Source: Litorivita sp050633545
Lineage (GTDB): Bacteria > Pseudomonadota > Alphaproteobacteria > Rhodobacterales > Rhodobacteraceae
Direction of reading: 5' to 3'
DNA length: 64,000 nucleotides
Assembly (NCBI GenBank): GCA_050633545.1
Contig: JBOEGS010000004.1
Location: 124,001 to 188,000, forward strand
Shown here: in pieces, positions 42,214 to 51,631 of the stretch
How the letters are laid out: every line of letters starts with the position of its first letter
Numbering within the stretch: position 1 is the first letter of the stretch
Notes under the pieces: model-generated
What the model was told of the DNA's origin: nothing
Database searches by the model: none
The model's input: the letters and a program-made list of their open reading frames with translations, nothing else
Made by a program: the position numbers and the translations under genes

Positions 42214-42897
42214 TCAAATCGGTTCGGGCCATGGCGAGGCCGTCAGGTTCTCGCCGTAGGGATAGGGATCATAGCGGGTTTTGAGCCCCTCGGCGCGCCA
42301 TGCTTTGAAGGCGGGATCGGCGAGGTGGCGGGCGACATATGCGGCAGCCTCGGGGCCAACATCGAGACCGTAACCGGCGATGCGGGCGGCGACGGGCGCA
42401 TAAAACACATCGGCAAGGGTGTATTCGCCAAAGAGCCACGGCCCGTCCGGCGCATGGCTGCGCGCAAGGGCCCAAAGCTCTTGGATGCGCGCAAGATCGT
42501 CGCGCACGGCCTGGCTTGGCTCAAAGTCGCGATATTGATGCTCCAATTGCATGGGGCAGGCCCCGCGCAGCGCAGTGAACCCTGCGTGCATTTCGGCGCA
42601 AAGCCATCGCGCATGGGCGCGCGCGGCGGGATCAGTGGGCCAAAGCCCCGCGTCGGGGTGACGCTCGGCGAGGGTTTCGGCCATCGCAAGGCTCTCTCCG
42701 ATGATCAGGCCCTCGGGCGTTTTGAGCGTCGGAACCAGCCGCGCCGGAGCGAGGGGGGCCATATCTTCGGCCATTGTGCCGCCATAAAGTCCGATCATGT
42801 TCTCGGTATAGGGAAGCCCGAATTTTTCCAGCATCAGCCAGCCGCGCAAGGACCAACTCGAAAATGTGCGATCGCCGATATAAAGTGTGTAAGTCAT
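42214..42897 (-). CDS. Glutathione S-transferase family protein
   Basis: A 227-residue GST with an N-terminal thioredoxin fold (MTYTLYIGDRTFSSWSLRGWLML, with Ser/Thr at the catalytic position) and the cis-Pro segment LVPTLKTPEGLIIGESLAMAETL near 47-69. An all-helical C-terminal domain follows. The GDRTFSSWSLR opening is typical of the maleylacetoacetate-isomerase-like/zeta subgroup of uncharacterised bacterial GSTs. The ATG at 42897 is used rather than 42918. Confidence 0.9.
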   Translation of the reverse strand: MTYTLYIGDRTFSSWSLRGWLMLEKFGLPYTENMIGLYGGTMAEDMAPLAPARLVPTLKTPEGLIIGESLAMAETLAERHPDAGLWPTDPAARAHARWLCAEMHAGFTALRGACPMQLEHQYRDFEPSQAVRDDLARIQELWALARSHAPDGPWLFGEYTLADVFYAPVAARIAGYGLDVGPEAAAYVARHLADPAFKAWRAEGLKTRYDPYPYGENLTASPWPEPI

Positions 42898-42980
42898 GAC
42901 CCTGCCTTGTGACATCAATGTGAGCCAAGGCTAGGCCAGCGCCTCGACAAAACGCAAATGAAAGTGCGCGCTGAGCCGCA

Positions 42981-43562
42981 TCACGGAATGTGATTGACCT
43001 TATGGGGGCGCCACGGGCCTGCGGGATCGCCGGTCCAGTGCAATTCGGTCACCGAGAGATTGTCGATTTTTTGGGCAAAGGCTTCGGAGGCGGTTTGCCC
43101 GCGGGCGGTTTGCACTTGGCTCAAGATCGCGCCGAAATGGGCAACGGCGATAAGATCACGGCCCGGATGGGCGGCGACCAGGCGCTGCGCGGCGGCGCTG
43201 ACGCGAGCGTGCAGATCGTTCCAGCTTTCGCCATTGGGGGCTTTCACCTCGCCCGGCTCTTCCCAAAATCGCTTGATATGGGCGGGATCGGCGACCTCGT
43301 TGAACCTTTGCAATTCCCATGCGCCGAAATGGATTTCGCGCAGGTTGCGATCATGCGGCAGGCGCTTGCGCGCCCCGCCGATGGCCGTGGCCGTATCGAC
43401 CGCGCGGATCAGATCGGAGGAAATCACCAAAGCATCTCGCGGCAAATGGGCGTCAACACGGGCAATCAGGGCGGCATCGCTCAGATCGGCCGGAATATCC
43501 GACCAACCGACCATGGAGTTTGCATGTGTCGGCCCATGGCGGACCCAGAAAAACCGGCTCAT
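42981..43562 (-). CDS. Histidine phosphatase family protein
   Basis: A 193-residue phosphoglycerate-mutase-like phosphatase. The catalytic RHG is at residues 8-10 (FWVRHGPTHAN), and the second His lies in AVAHFGAIL near 142. It overlaps the cobP stop side by 4 nt on the same strand, so an alpha-ribazole-5'-phosphate phosphatase role (CobC-like) in cobalamin assembly is likely by context. Sequence alone does not prove it. Confidence 0.8.
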   Translation of the reverse strand: MSRFFWVRHGPTHANSMVGWSDIPADLSDAALIARVDAHLPRDALVISSDLIRAVDTATAIGGARKRLPHDRNLREIHFGAWELQRFNEVADPAHIKRFWEEPGEVKAPNGESWNDLHARVSAAAQRLVAAHPGRDLIAVAHFGAILSQVQTARGQTASEAFAQKIDNLSVTELHWTGDPAGPWRPHKVNHIP

Positions 43563-44077
43563 TGCGCGCTCTTGAGGTGGAGCGGTAATCCTGCTGCGAC
43601 GAGGGTCACCTGATCGCAGATCGCTGCCAGATCGCGATTGAGCCGCCCTTGGGCATTGGCAAAGGCCCGCGAGCGGCTGTCGCCCGCGATGCCGCCAAAC
43701 CCGACCTCGTTGGAGACGATGACGACGGGCGCAGGGGCGGCCTCAAGCGCGTGGAGCAGGCGTGCGGTTTCGGCCTTGATGTCGCGGTTCGCCATCATCT
43801 GATTGCTGAGCCACATGGTGGCGCAATCGAGAAGCGCCATGCTGCCTGCGGGCAACTCGCCCAAGGTCGCGGCGGCTTCCAGCGGGGCCTCAATCGTGCG
43901 CCATTTCTCGCCGCGCTCTGTGCGGTGGCGCGCGATCTTGGTGCGCATTTCATCATCCAGCGCCTCGGCTGTGGCGATATAAAGCGGATCTAGCCCACTG
44001 GAAAGAATGAGATTTTCCGCAAAATCGGACTTCCCTGAGGCAACGCCTCCTAGGACCAAAGTCAGTTTCGGCAACAT
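43559..44077 (-). CDS. cobP: Adenosylcobinamide kinase/adenosylcobinamide-phosphate guanylyltransferase
   Basis: A 172-residue bifunctional enzyme of late cobalamin synthesis and cobinamide salvage. The P-loop is GGVASGKSDFAE at 8-19. RHRTERGEKWRTIEAP near 52-67 is the CobU/CobP signature, with His53 the expected guanylylated residue. VSNEVGFGGIAGDSRSRAF follows near 125-143. The ATG at 44077 is used rather than 44101. It is coupled to the phosphatase gene by a 4-nt overlap. The product is needed by the B12-dependent Ecm encoded at 9379. Confidence 0.93.
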   Translation of the reverse strand: MLPKLTLVLGGVASGKSDFAENLILSSGLDPLYIATAEALDDEMRTKIARHRTERGEKWRTIEAPLEAAATLGELPAGSMALLDCATMWLSNQMMANRDIKAETARLLHALEAAPAPVVIVSNEVGFGGIAGDSRSRAFANAQGRLNRDLAAICDQVTLVAAGLPLHLKSAQ

Positions 44078-44212
44078 CCTTGCATCCTTTTTTTGAACCA
44101 AATGCCGTCTGGCGCGTAGTTCTTATGACCTCACAGGGCCGAGGGCGCAAGCGCGCCCAAGATGCTTTGAGGCGCCGACACGGATGGACGCAAAGCGAAC
44201 GGGGGCCGCAAA

Positions 44213-45091
44213 ATGGCATTGGACGCACCACAGGATTTCACATTTTCCCGCCGCGCGATGAAGGCAGAAATGCTCGACGCGGAAACGGAATTGGCGCTGG
44301 CCTATGCTTGGCGCGACGAGCGCGACGAGGCGGCGCTGCACCGGTTGATCACGGCCTATATGCGGTTGGCGATTTCTATGGCGGCCAAGTTTCGCCGTTA
44401 TGGCGCGCCGATGAATGATCTGATTCAAGAGGCGGGGCTCGGGTTGATGAAGGCGGCCGATAAATTCGACCCTGATCGGGGCGTGCGGTTTTCGACCTAT
44501 GCCGTGTGGTGGATCAAGGCCTCGATCCAAGAATATGTGATGCGCAACTGGTCGATGGTGCGCACTGGCAGCACCTCTTCGCAAAAATCGCTATTTTTCA
44601 ACATGCGCCGCGTGCGTGCGCAGATCGAGCGCGAGGCCATGGCGCAGGGCGAGACGCTAGACGGCTATCAGTTGCGCGAAATGATTGCCCATGAAATCGG
44701 CGTGCCGCTGCGCGATGTGGAGATGATGGAAGGGCGATTGTCCGGCTCTGATTTCTCGCTCAATGCGACTCAATCGGCCGAAGACGAGGGGCGCGAATGG
44801 ATTGACGCGCTCGAAGATGACGGCGCCCAAGCCGAGCAGATCGTCGAGCAAGACCACGACCGCGCGGCCCTGCGCGCATGGCTTGTCGAGGCGATGGACA
44901 GGCTCAATGCGCGCGAGCGGCTGATCATTCGCGAGCGCAAGCTGCGCGACGATCCGCGCACGCTGGAAAGCCTTGGCCAAGAGTTGAACCTGTCCAAGGA
45001 GCGGGTGCGGCAATTGGAAGTCGCGGCCTTTGCCAAAATGCGCAAGAGCCTCGAAAGCCACGGGCGCGAGGTTATGGCGCTTTTGGGGTGA
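44213..45091 (+). CDS. RNA polymerase sigma factor, RpoHII type
   Basis: A 292-residue sigma-70-family factor. Region 2 contains DLIQEAGLGLMKAADKFDPDRGVRFSTYAVWWIKASIQEYVMRNW (69-113). The RpoH box QKSLFFNMRR is at 124-133, and region 4 helix-turn-helix TLESLGQELNLSKERVRQLEVAAF near 250-273. It matches the second RpoH paralogue of Rhodobacterales, which drives responses to singlet oxygen and other oxidative stress. It is divergent from cobP, with 135 nt between starts. A GGGCGC/GCGCCC mini-hairpin lies in its leader at 44146-44161. Confidence 0.93.
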   Translation: MALDAPQDFTFSRRAMKAEMLDAETELALAYAWRDERDEAALHRLITAYMRLAISMAAKFRRYGAPMNDLIQEAGLGLMKAADKFDPDRGVRFSTYAVWWIKASIQEYVMRNWSMVRTGSTSSQKSLFFNMRRVRAQIEREAMAQGETLDGYQLREMIAHEIGVPLRDVEMMEGRLSGSDFSLNATQSAEDEGREWIDALEDDGAQAEQIVEQDHDRAALRAWLVEAMDRLNARERLIIRERKLRDDPRTLESLGQELNLSKERVRQLEVAAFAKMRKSLESHGREVMALLG

Positions 45092-45111
45092 TGTGATCCA
45101 GTGACGTGTAG

Positions 45112-45136
45112 GGGCCGCGATATTTGCGGCCCTTTT
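45112..45136 (+). terminator. Terminator after rpoHII
   Basis: GGGCCGC at 45112-45118 and GCGGCCC at 45126-45132 form a perfect 7-bp stem with a GATATTT loop, followed by TTTT. It starts 21 nt after the sigma-factor stop. Confidence 0.85.
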
Positions 45137-45226
45137 GTGCTTTGCCTTGCTCTTGCCCCTTGGCGGCCAACTGCCTAGTGTCGGCGAGGTCGGCGCGCCG
45201 CGCGCGCATCAGGGGAGAGACGCCAA

Positions 45227-46423
45227 ATGCTGGCATCCAAACGCATTTTGCTCATCATCGGCGGCGGGATCGCGGCCTATAAATCCTTGGATTTGATCCG
45301 GCGGCTCAAAGGATTGGGCGCCGAGGTCACGCCCGTTTTGACGCGCGCCGCCGAAGAATTCGTCACGCCCTTATCCGTGGCGGCTTTGGCCGGTGCGCCG
45401 GTGCACCGCGACCTGTTCGACCTGACCACCGAAGCCGAGATGGGCCATATCCAATTGTCGCGCAGCGCCGATTTGATCGTGGTGGCCCCCGCAACGGCGG
45501 ATCTGATGGCCAAGATGGCACAGGGCCATGCCAATGATCTGGCCTCGACGCTCTTGCTGGCGACTGACACGCCGGTTCTTATCGCGCCTGCGATGAATGT
45601 GCGCATGTGGGAGCACCCCGCCACGCAGCGCAATATTGCGCAGCTCAAATCCGATGGCATTCGCTTTGTCGGCCCTGATGCGGGCGAAATGGCCTGCGGC
45701 GAATTCGGCGCGGGGCGTATGGCCGAGGTGCCCGATATTTTGATGGCGGCCGAGACCTATTTCGAACGGGGGGTCTTGCAAGGCAAACGCATCATTGTGA
45801 CCTCTGGTCCGACCCATGAACCCATTGATCCGGTTAGATATATTGCCAACCGCTCGTCCGGCGCGCAGGGCACGGCGATTGCTGCGGCGCTGGCGGCTTT
45901 GGGGGCCGAGGTGGTATTTGTGACGGGCCCCGCCGATGTGCCGCCGCCGCCGCATGTCGAGGTGGTGCGGGTCGAAACCGCAGCGCAAATGAAAGAGGCG
46001 GTCGAGCACGCCTTGCCCGCCGATGCGGCGGTGTTTGCGGCCGCTGTGGCCGACTGGCGCGTGGCTTCGGCTTCGGCCTCGAAGATCAAGAAAAAAGACG
46101 GCGCTTTGCCGGTTTTGGAATTTTCCGAGAACCCCGATATCCTCGCAGGAGTGAGCCAGATGGCGCAGGGGCGTCCGAAACTGGTCGTCGGTTTTGCCGC
46201 CGAAACCGACGATGTGGTCGCCCATGCAACGGCGAAACGGGAGCGTAAGGGGTGCGATTGGATCGTCGCCAATGACGTGCGCCCCGAAACCGGCATTATG
46301 GGCGGCAGCGAGAATGCTGTGGTTTTGATTTCCGGTGACGGCGCCGAAAGCTGGCCGCGTATGGGCAAGGGCGCGGTGGCAGAGAAGCTGGCCGCGCGTA
46401 TTGCCGAGGCTTTGGTGCAATAG
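45227..46423 (+). CDS. coaBC: Bifunctional phosphopantothenoylcysteine decarboxylase/phosphopantothenate-cysteine ligase
   Basis: A 398-residue two-domain enzyme of coenzyme A synthesis. The CoaC flavodoxin-like domain (1-185) has GGGIAAYKSLDLIRRL at the start, the His in EMGHIQLSRSADLIVVAPATA near 75, and the PAMNVRMWEHPATQ clamp. The CoaB domain begins KRIIVTSGPTHEPIDPVRYIANRSSG near 187. GGGGAGAG precedes the ATG. CoA demand is high in EMC-pathway organisms, but the gene is universal. Confidence 0.95.
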   Translation: MLASKRILLIIGGGIAAYKSLDLIRRLKGLGAEVTPVLTRAAEEFVTPLSVAALAGAPVHRDLFDLTTEAEMGHIQLSRSADLIVVAPATADLMAKMAQGHANDLASTLLLATDTPVLIAPAMNVRMWEHPATQRNIAQLKSDGIRFVGPDAGEMACGEFGAGRMAEVPDILMAAETYFERGVLQGKRIIVTSGPTHEPIDPVRYIANRSSGAQGTAIAAALAALGAEVVFVTGPADVPPPPHVEVVRVETAAQMKEAVEHALPADAAVFAAAVADWRVASASASKIKKKDGALPVLEFSENPDILAGVSQMAQGRPKLVVGFAAETDDVVAHATAKRERKGCDWIVANDVRPETGIMGGSENAVVLISGDGAESWPRMGKGAVAEKLAARIAEALVQ

Positions 46424-46428
46424 ATCTC

Positions 46429-46471
46429 GTGCCTTCGGCGGGCATAGTGGAAGACAGTAAAAAGAGGCGGG
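46429..46471 (+). repeat. Single-arm relative of the 1099-1179 repeat
   Basis: GTGCCTTCGGCGGGCATAG from 46429, followed by a purine-rich GGAAGACAGTAAAAAGAGG, resembles the arms of the inverted repeat after mch, including the GGAAAA-type tail. It fills nearly the whole gap between coaBC and dut. It has no second arm here. Confidence 0.45.
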
Positions 46472-46475
46472 CGCG

Positions 46476-46931
46476 ATGATTACCGTGAAGCTGAAATGGG
46501 CAGAGGCGGCGGACCGCTCGCAGCCTTTGCCGCGCTACGAAAGCGCTCAGGCGGCGGGTGCGGACCTGCGCGCGAATTTCCCTGACCGGACGGGCGTTTC
46601 ATTGGCACCAGGCGCGCGGGCCTTGATCCCGACAGGGCTGCATCTGGAGATCCCTGCGGGATATGAGGTGCAATTGCGCCCGCGCTCGGGCCTTGCGCTC
46701 AAGCACGGGATCACCTTGCCCAATAGCCCTGGCACGATTGATAGCGATTATCGCGGTCCCTTGGGGGTGATTTTGCTCAATGCGGGGCAGGAGTTGTTCT
46801 ATGTGGCCCATGGGGAGCGGATCGCACAAATGATCGTCGCGCCGGTGTTGCAGGCGCGCTTCGAGATCGCCGAAGCCTTGAGCGAGACGGCGCGCGGCGC
46901 GGGCGGGTTCGGGTCGACGGGGCGCGAATGA
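46476..46931 (+). CDS. dut: Deoxyuridine 5'-triphosphate nucleotidohydrolase
   Basis: A 151-residue trimeric dUTPase. The five motifs are visible, including PRSGLALKHGI near 69-79, GTIDSDYRGPLGVI near 87-100 with the catalytic Asp, RIAQMIV near 118-124, and the C-terminal P-loop-like RGAGGFGSTG. It converts dUTP to dUMP and keeps uracil out of DNA. Its stop overlaps the next start by 4 nt. Confidence 0.96.
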   Translation: MITVKLKWAEAADRSQPLPRYESAQAAGADLRANFPDRTGVSLAPGARALIPTGLHLEIPAGYEVQLRPRSGLALKHGITLPNSPGTIDSDYRGPLGVILLNAGQELFYVAHGERIAQMIVAPVLQARFEIAEALSETARGAGGFGSTGRE

Positions 46932-47977
46932 TCACGGTTTTTGCCATGGCAGGCGCGCTTTGGGGGGGCGGGGCGCTGATGGGCGCGCCGCGTCCGCTGC
47001 GTTGGGGCATGATTGCGGCGCTTTGGGCGGCGGTGGTGTTGATGCATCTGGTCTTGCCGCAAGGCGCGGCGCTGCGCATGCAGACGGGCGGATCGGTTGC
47101 GCCGTGGTTACTGCTTGGCGGGTTTGGGGGTCTTGTCGCGGGCTATGGGCGCGTCATTGCCGCGTTGAAAGCACGGGCGCGGGGCGCGGAGGCGGATACT
47201 GTGGATAAGCCGTTGTTCAGCCAGACAGAATTGGAACGCTATGCGCGCCATATCGTGTTGCGCGAGCTTGGCGGACAGGGGCAGCGCGCGCTCAAGGAGG
47301 CGCGGGTTTTGGTGGTCGGGGCGGGGGGGCTTGGCTCGCCCGCTTTGATGTATCTGGCGGCGGCGGGCGTAGGGACCATCGGCGTGATTGATGCGGATGT
47401 GGTGGAAAACTCCAATCTGCAGCGGCAGGTCATCCACCCCGACGTCAATATCGGCATGCCCAAGGTGTTTTCGGCGCAGCGGGCGATGGAGGCACAGAAC
47501 CCGTTTGTCACCGTGCGGCCCTATCACCGGCGGTTTGACGAGGGCTTTGCCGAAACGCTGAGCGATTATGATCTGATCCTCGACGGCACCGATAATTTCG
47601 AGACGCGCTATGCGGCGAACCGCATGGCGGTTGCGGTGGGTATCCCATTGATTTCAGGGGCCTTGTCGCAATGGGAGGGGCAGCTTTCGGTGTTCGATCC
47701 GCAAAACGGCGGGCCGTGTTATCAATGCATTTTCCCCAAAGCGCCCGCGGCGGGGCTGGCTCCGTCTTGCGCCGAGGCGGGGGTTGCCGCGCCGCTTCCT
47801 GGGGTGATCGGGGCGATGATGGCGATGGAAGCGGTCAAAGTGATCACCGGCGCGGGATCGGCCTTGCGCTCGCAGATGCTTATTTATGACGCGCTTTATG
47901 GCGAAAGCCGCAAGATCGCGCTCAAGCCGCGCAGCGATTGTGCGGTGTGCAGCGGCAAAGGCTCTGGAAACTCCTGA
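46928..47977 (+). CDS. HesA/MoeB/ThiF family E1-like adenylyltransferase with N-terminal membrane segments
   Basis: A 349-residue protein. The first about 80 residues contain two hydrophobic segments (MITVFAMAGALWGGGALMG and a second near 55-75), then the enzyme domain begins. The adenylation motif VLVVGAGGLGSPALMYLAAAGVG is near 129-151, and zinc-type CxxC pairs occur in GGPCYQCIF and SDCAVCSG. It activates a ubiquitin-like sulfur carrier (MoaD or ThiS type). A membrane-tethered E1-like enzyme is common in Rhodobacterales but unusual elsewhere. It overlaps dut by 4 nt. Confidence 0.88.
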   Translation: MITVFAMAGALWGGGALMGAPRPLRWGMIAALWAAVVLMHLVLPQGAALRMQTGGSVAPWLLLGGFGGLVAGYGRVIAALKARARGAEADTVDKPLFSQTELERYARHIVLRELGGQGQRALKEARVLVVGAGGLGSPALMYLAAAGVGTIGVIDADVVENSNLQRQVIHPDVNIGMPKVFSAQRAMEAQNPFVTVRPYHRRFDEGFAETLSDYDLILDGTDNFETRYAANRMAVAVGIPLISGALSQWEGQLSVFDPQNGGPCYQCIFPKAPAAGLAPSCAEAGVAAPLPGVIGAMMAMEAVKVITGAGSALRSQMLIYDALYGESRKIALKPRSDCAVCSGKGSGNS

Positions 47978-48013
47978 GGCGCGGGCATAGCTTGGTCGCA
48001 AAGGAGAGCCGCC

Positions 48014-50029
48014 ATGACCAACCCGCTTTTGACCCGATGGACCAGCCGTTTCGAGATCGCGCCGTTTGATGCAATTTCGGATGCGGATTTCGAACCCGCA
48101 TTTGCCGAAGCCTTGGCCAGCCATGAGGCAGAAATCGACGCCATCGCACAAAACGGCGCGGCGCCCGATTTTGACAACACCATCGGGGCGCTGGAGGCGG
48201 CGGGCAAGGATCTGGATCGGGTTTTGTCGGTGTTCTTTACGGTTGCGGGGGCCGATAGCAATGAAGAGCGCGAGGCCCTGCAGCGCCAGTTTTCCCCTGC
48301 TTTGGCCGATCACGCCTCGAAAATTTCGTCGAACAAGGCGCTCTTTGCGCGGGTCGAGGCGCTATGGGACGGGCGGGATGACTTGCCGCTGAGTGATGAG
48401 CAGGCGCGGGTTTTGATGCTGACCCACCGCAGTTTTGTGCGCTCGGGCGCGGCGCTTGAAGGGGCGGCGGATGCGCGGATGCAGGCGATCAAATCGCGTT
48501 TGGCGGTTCTGGGCACCGAGTTTACCCAAAATCTTTTGTCCGATGAGCGCGAATGGAAAATGGAATTGGCCGAGGCCGATCTAGAGGGGCTACCGCAGTT
48601 TTTGATCGATGCGGCCCGCGCGGCGGGGGCGGAGGCGAATACAGGGCCGGTGATCACCCTGTCGCGGTCCTTGGCGACGCCGTTTTTGGCTAGCTCGCCG
48701 CGCCGAGATCTGCGCGAAAAGGTCTGGCGGGCCTTTACGGCGCGCGGGGCCGCGAGGAACCCCGAGATCGCCAAGGAAATCCTTGCCCTGCGCCATGAGC
48801 GGGCGCAGCTTTTGGGCTATGACAGCTTTGCCGACTACAAGCTCGAGACCGAAATGGCCAAGACGCCCGAGGCGGTGCGCGAGCTGTTGATGGCGGTATG
48901 GGCACCGGCCAAAGCGCGTGCCGAGGCCGATACAGAGCAGCTTGAGGCGATGCTGCATCGCGACGGGATGAATGGCGATCTGGAGCCGTGGGATTGGCAT
49001 TACTACGCCGAAAAACGGCGGGCGGCGGAGTTCGATTTCGACGAGGCGGCGCTCAAACCCTACCTGCAGCTCGACAAGATGATCGAGGCTTCTTTTGCTT
49101 GCGCGACGCGGCTTTTCGGGTTGGAGTTCACGCCGCTCGACGTGCCGCTTTACCACCGCGATTGCCACGCATGGGAGGTCACCCGAGGTGGCGCGCATGT
49201 TGCGGTTTTCATTGGCGATTACTTCGCGCGCGGCTCCAAACGTTCGGGGGCGTGGTGCTCTGCCATGCGCAGTCAGGCCAAGCATCCGCAGGTGCAAAGC
49301 CCCGTGGTGATCAACGTGTGCAATTTCGCCAAGGGCGATCCGGCGCTATTGTCCTATGACGATGCGCGCACGCTGTTTCACGAGTTCGGCCATGCGTTGC
49401 ACCAGATGCTGTCAAATGTGACCTTCGAGAGCATTTCGGGCACCTCGGTGGCGCGCGATTTCGTCGAATTGCCCAGCCAGCTTTATGAACATTGGCTCGA
49501 AGTGCCGCAGGTTCTCGCCGAGTTTGCGATCCATGCCGAAACCGGCGAGGCGATGCCGCAGGAGGTGTTGGAAAAACTGCTGGCGGCGGCCAATTTCGGA
49601 CAAGGCTTTGCCACGGTGGAATATGTCGCCTCGGCCTTGGTCGATCTGGAGTTCCACCAAGGCACGCCGCCCAGCGATCCGATGGCGCGTCAGGCCGAGA
49701 TTTTGGAGAGCATCGGCATGCCGCGCGCGATTGCCATGCGCCACGCCACGCCGCAATTCGCCCATGTGTTTTCGGGCGACGGATATTCCAGCGGTTACTA
49801 TAGCTATATGTGGTCCGAGGTGATGGATGCGGATGCCTTCGAAGCCTTCGAGGAAAAGGGCGATGCCTTTGACCCTGATCTCGCAAGGGCGCTCGAAGAG
49901 CATATCCTGTCCAAAGGCGGGTCCGAGGATGCGGGCGCGCTCTACGAGGCCTTCCGCGGGCGACTTCCGGGCGTTGAGGCTTTGCTCAAGGGACGCGGGT
50001 TGGCGGCCTCGGTCTGGCCTGACCCATAG
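48014..50029 (+). CDS. M3 family metallopeptidase (oligopeptidase/peptidyl-dipeptidase)
   Basis: A 671-residue cytoplasmic zinc peptidase of the thimet oligopeptidase family. The zinc motif HEFGH is at 456-460 in LFHEFGHALHQML, with the third ligand Glu about 25 residues on in FVELPSQLYEHW. Lack of a signal peptide and overall length fit Dcp or OpdA. AAAGGAGAG precedes the ATG. It converges with pgm across a strong hairpin. Confidence 0.92.
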   Translation: MTNPLLTRWTSRFEIAPFDAISDADFEPAFAEALASHEAEIDAIAQNGAAPDFDNTIGALEAAGKDLDRVLSVFFTVAGADSNEEREALQRQFSPALADHASKISSNKALFARVEALWDGRDDLPLSDEQARVLMLTHRSFVRSGAALEGAADARMQAIKSRLAVLGTEFTQNLLSDEREWKMELAEADLEGLPQFLIDAARAAGAEANTGPVITLSRSLATPFLASSPRRDLREKVWRAFTARGAARNPEIAKEILALRHERAQLLGYDSFADYKLETEMAKTPEAVRELLMAVWAPAKARAEADTEQLEAMLHRDGMNGDLEPWDWHYYAEKRRAAEFDFDEAALKPYLQLDKMIEASFACATRLFGLEFTPLDVPLYHRDCHAWEVTRGGAHVAVFIGDYFARGSKRSGAWCSAMRSQAKHPQVQSPVVINVCNFAKGDPALLSYDDARTLFHEFGHALHQMLSNVTFESISGTSVARDFVELPSQLYEHWLEVPQVLAEFAIHAETGEAMPQEVLEKLLAAANFGQGFATVEYVASALVDLEFHQGTPPSDPMARQAEILESIGMPRAIAMRHATPQFAHVFSGDGYSSGYYSYMWSEVMDADAFEAFEEKGDAFDPDLARALEEHILSKGGSEDAGALYEAFRGRLPGVEALLKGRGLAASVWPDP

Positions 50030-50066
50030 AAAAGCTTGGCCCGAACCACAGGCGCGGTTCGGGCCA
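50030..50066 (-). terminator. Terminator between the M3 peptidase and pgm
   Basis: TGGCCCGAACC at 50037-50047 pairs perfectly with GGTTCGGGCCA at 50056-50066 (11 bp, 8-nt loop). On the minus strand the stem is followed within four bases by TTTT, so it mainly serves pgm. With convergent genes it probably also stops transcripts from the peptidase side. Confidence 0.82.
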
Positions 50067-50076
50067 GCCTGATGAT

Positions 50077-51573
50077 TTAGAACGTCTGGTCGTAATCGCC
50101 GACCGTGGGTTCGGTACGGATCACATCGTCGATCTCCTTGAAGATCGCGCGCAGTTCCGCCTCGCTGACCGAGCTTTCGCAGACCACCACCAGATTGGGC
50201 GTGTTCGACGAGGCGCGCACCAGACCCCATGATCCGTTGTCCAAGATCACGCGGGCGCCGTTGACGGTGACCACCTCTTTGATGGCGCGGCCCGCGAAGG
50301 CCTCGCCCGATTTGCCTTTGGCGGCCAGCTTTTCGACCAAGCGTTCCAGCACATCGTATTTTTCCAAATCCGAGCAATAGGGCGACATGGTCGGCGTCGA
50401 ATAGGTCACCGGCAAGGCTTTGCGCAGGTCCGACATTTTCATATCGGGGTTGCGGTCCATCAATTTGCAGATTTCCACCGCAACGCGCATGCCGTCGTCA
50501 TAGCCGCGGCCCACGGGTTCGGCCATGAAATAGTGGCCCGATTTTTCGAAGCCCGCCAAAGCGCCCAGTTCGTGCACACGGCGTTTCATATGGCTGTGGC
50601 CAGTTTTCCAATAATCCGCGGTCACGCCATTGGCGATAAGCTCGGGATCGGAGGCAAACAGGCCGGTGGATTTCACATCCGCGACAAAGGTCGAGTTGGG
50701 GTAAATCTTTGACAGATCACGGGCCATGATGACGCCGACCTTATCGGCGAAAATCTCTTCGCCCTCGTCATCCACTACGCCGCAGCGGTCACCATCGCCA
50801 TCAAAGCCAAGCGCGAAATCCGCGCCGGAGGCTTTGACCGAGGCGCTCATGTCATGGAGCATTTCCATGGCTTCGGGGTTGGGGTTGTAATGGGGGAAGG
50901 TGTAGTCGAGCGCATTGTGGCTTTCGACGACTTCGACGCCGATCCGTTCAAAGAGTTTGGGCCCGTAGGCCGAGGCCGTGCCGTTGCCCGTGGCGCAGAC
51001 GACCTTGAGCTTGCGGGTCATTTTGAAATCGCCCACGAGGTCGTCCATATAGGCGTCGAACACGCCGTCGACGAATTCGTATTTGCCGCCGTCACGGGCC
51101 ACGCCCTTGTCATTAAGCACGATGTCTTTGAGTTCGGCCATTTCGTCGGGGCCGTGGGTGAGCGGCATGTCAAAGCCCATTTTCACGCCCGTCCAACCGT
51201 TGGGGTTATGCGAGGCCGTGACCATCGCCACGCCGGGCACGCCCAAATGGAACGAGCTGAAATAGGCCATCGGCGTGATGCAAGGGCCGATATCCTTGAC
51301 CGTCACGCCTGCTTGGATCAACCCGAGGATCAGCGCGTTTTTGATGGTCAGTGAATAGTCGCGGTAATCGTTGCCGACCGCGATCACGGGCTCGATCCCG
51401 CGCAGATGCATCTGCGTGCCGATCCCGAGGCCAAGCGCCGTCATGCCGGGCAGGTTGATCTCTTCGGGGTATTTCCAGCGGGCGTCATACTCGCGAAATC
51501 CTGTCGGGGTGATCATCGGATCGCGCAGGAATTCCCAAGTGTTGGGGGTGACGGTGGGCAATGGTTTGGTCAC
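50077..51573 (-). CDS. Phosphomannomutase/phosphoglucomutase
   Basis: A 498-residue alpha-D-phosphohexomutase. The phosphoserine loop is TASHNPNGWTGVK with Ser121. The magnesium loop DGDGDRCG is near 255-262, and the sugar-binding EKSGHYF segment near 340. It interconverts hexose 1- and 6-phosphates for surface polysaccharide precursors. It is downstream of kpsT-kpsE-kdsA on the same strand (58 nt after kdsA), which supports a role in capsule or LPS sugar supply. Confidence 0.93.
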   Translation of the reverse strand: MTKPLPTVTPNTWEFLRDPMITPTGFREYDARWKYPEEINLPGMTALGLGIGTQMHLRGIEPVIAVGNDYRDYSLTIKNALILGLIQAGVTVKDIGPCITPMAYFSSFHLGVPGVAMVTASHNPNGWTGVKMGFDMPLTHGPDEMAELKDIVLNDKGVARDGGKYEFVDGVFDAYMDDLVGDFKMTRKLKVVCATGNGTASAYGPKLFERIGVEVVESHNALDYTFPHYNPNPEAMEMLHDMSASVKASGADFALGFDGDGDRCGVVDDEGEEIFADKVGVIMARDLSKIYPNSTFVADVKSTGLFASDPELIANGVTADYWKTGHSHMKRRVHELGALAGFEKSGHYFMAEPVGRGYDDGMRVAVEICKLMDRNPDMKMSDLRKALPVTYSTPTMSPYCSDLEKYDVLERLVEKLAAKGKSGEAFAGRAIKEVVTVNGARVILDNGSWGLVRASSNTPNLVVVCESSVSEAELRAIFKEIDDVIRTEPTVGDYDQTF

Positions 51574-51631
51574 GGGATCAATCTCTCTTTGGTCAGGTCT
51601 TGACGAAAATTATAACGGGAAAGGGGCGGGG

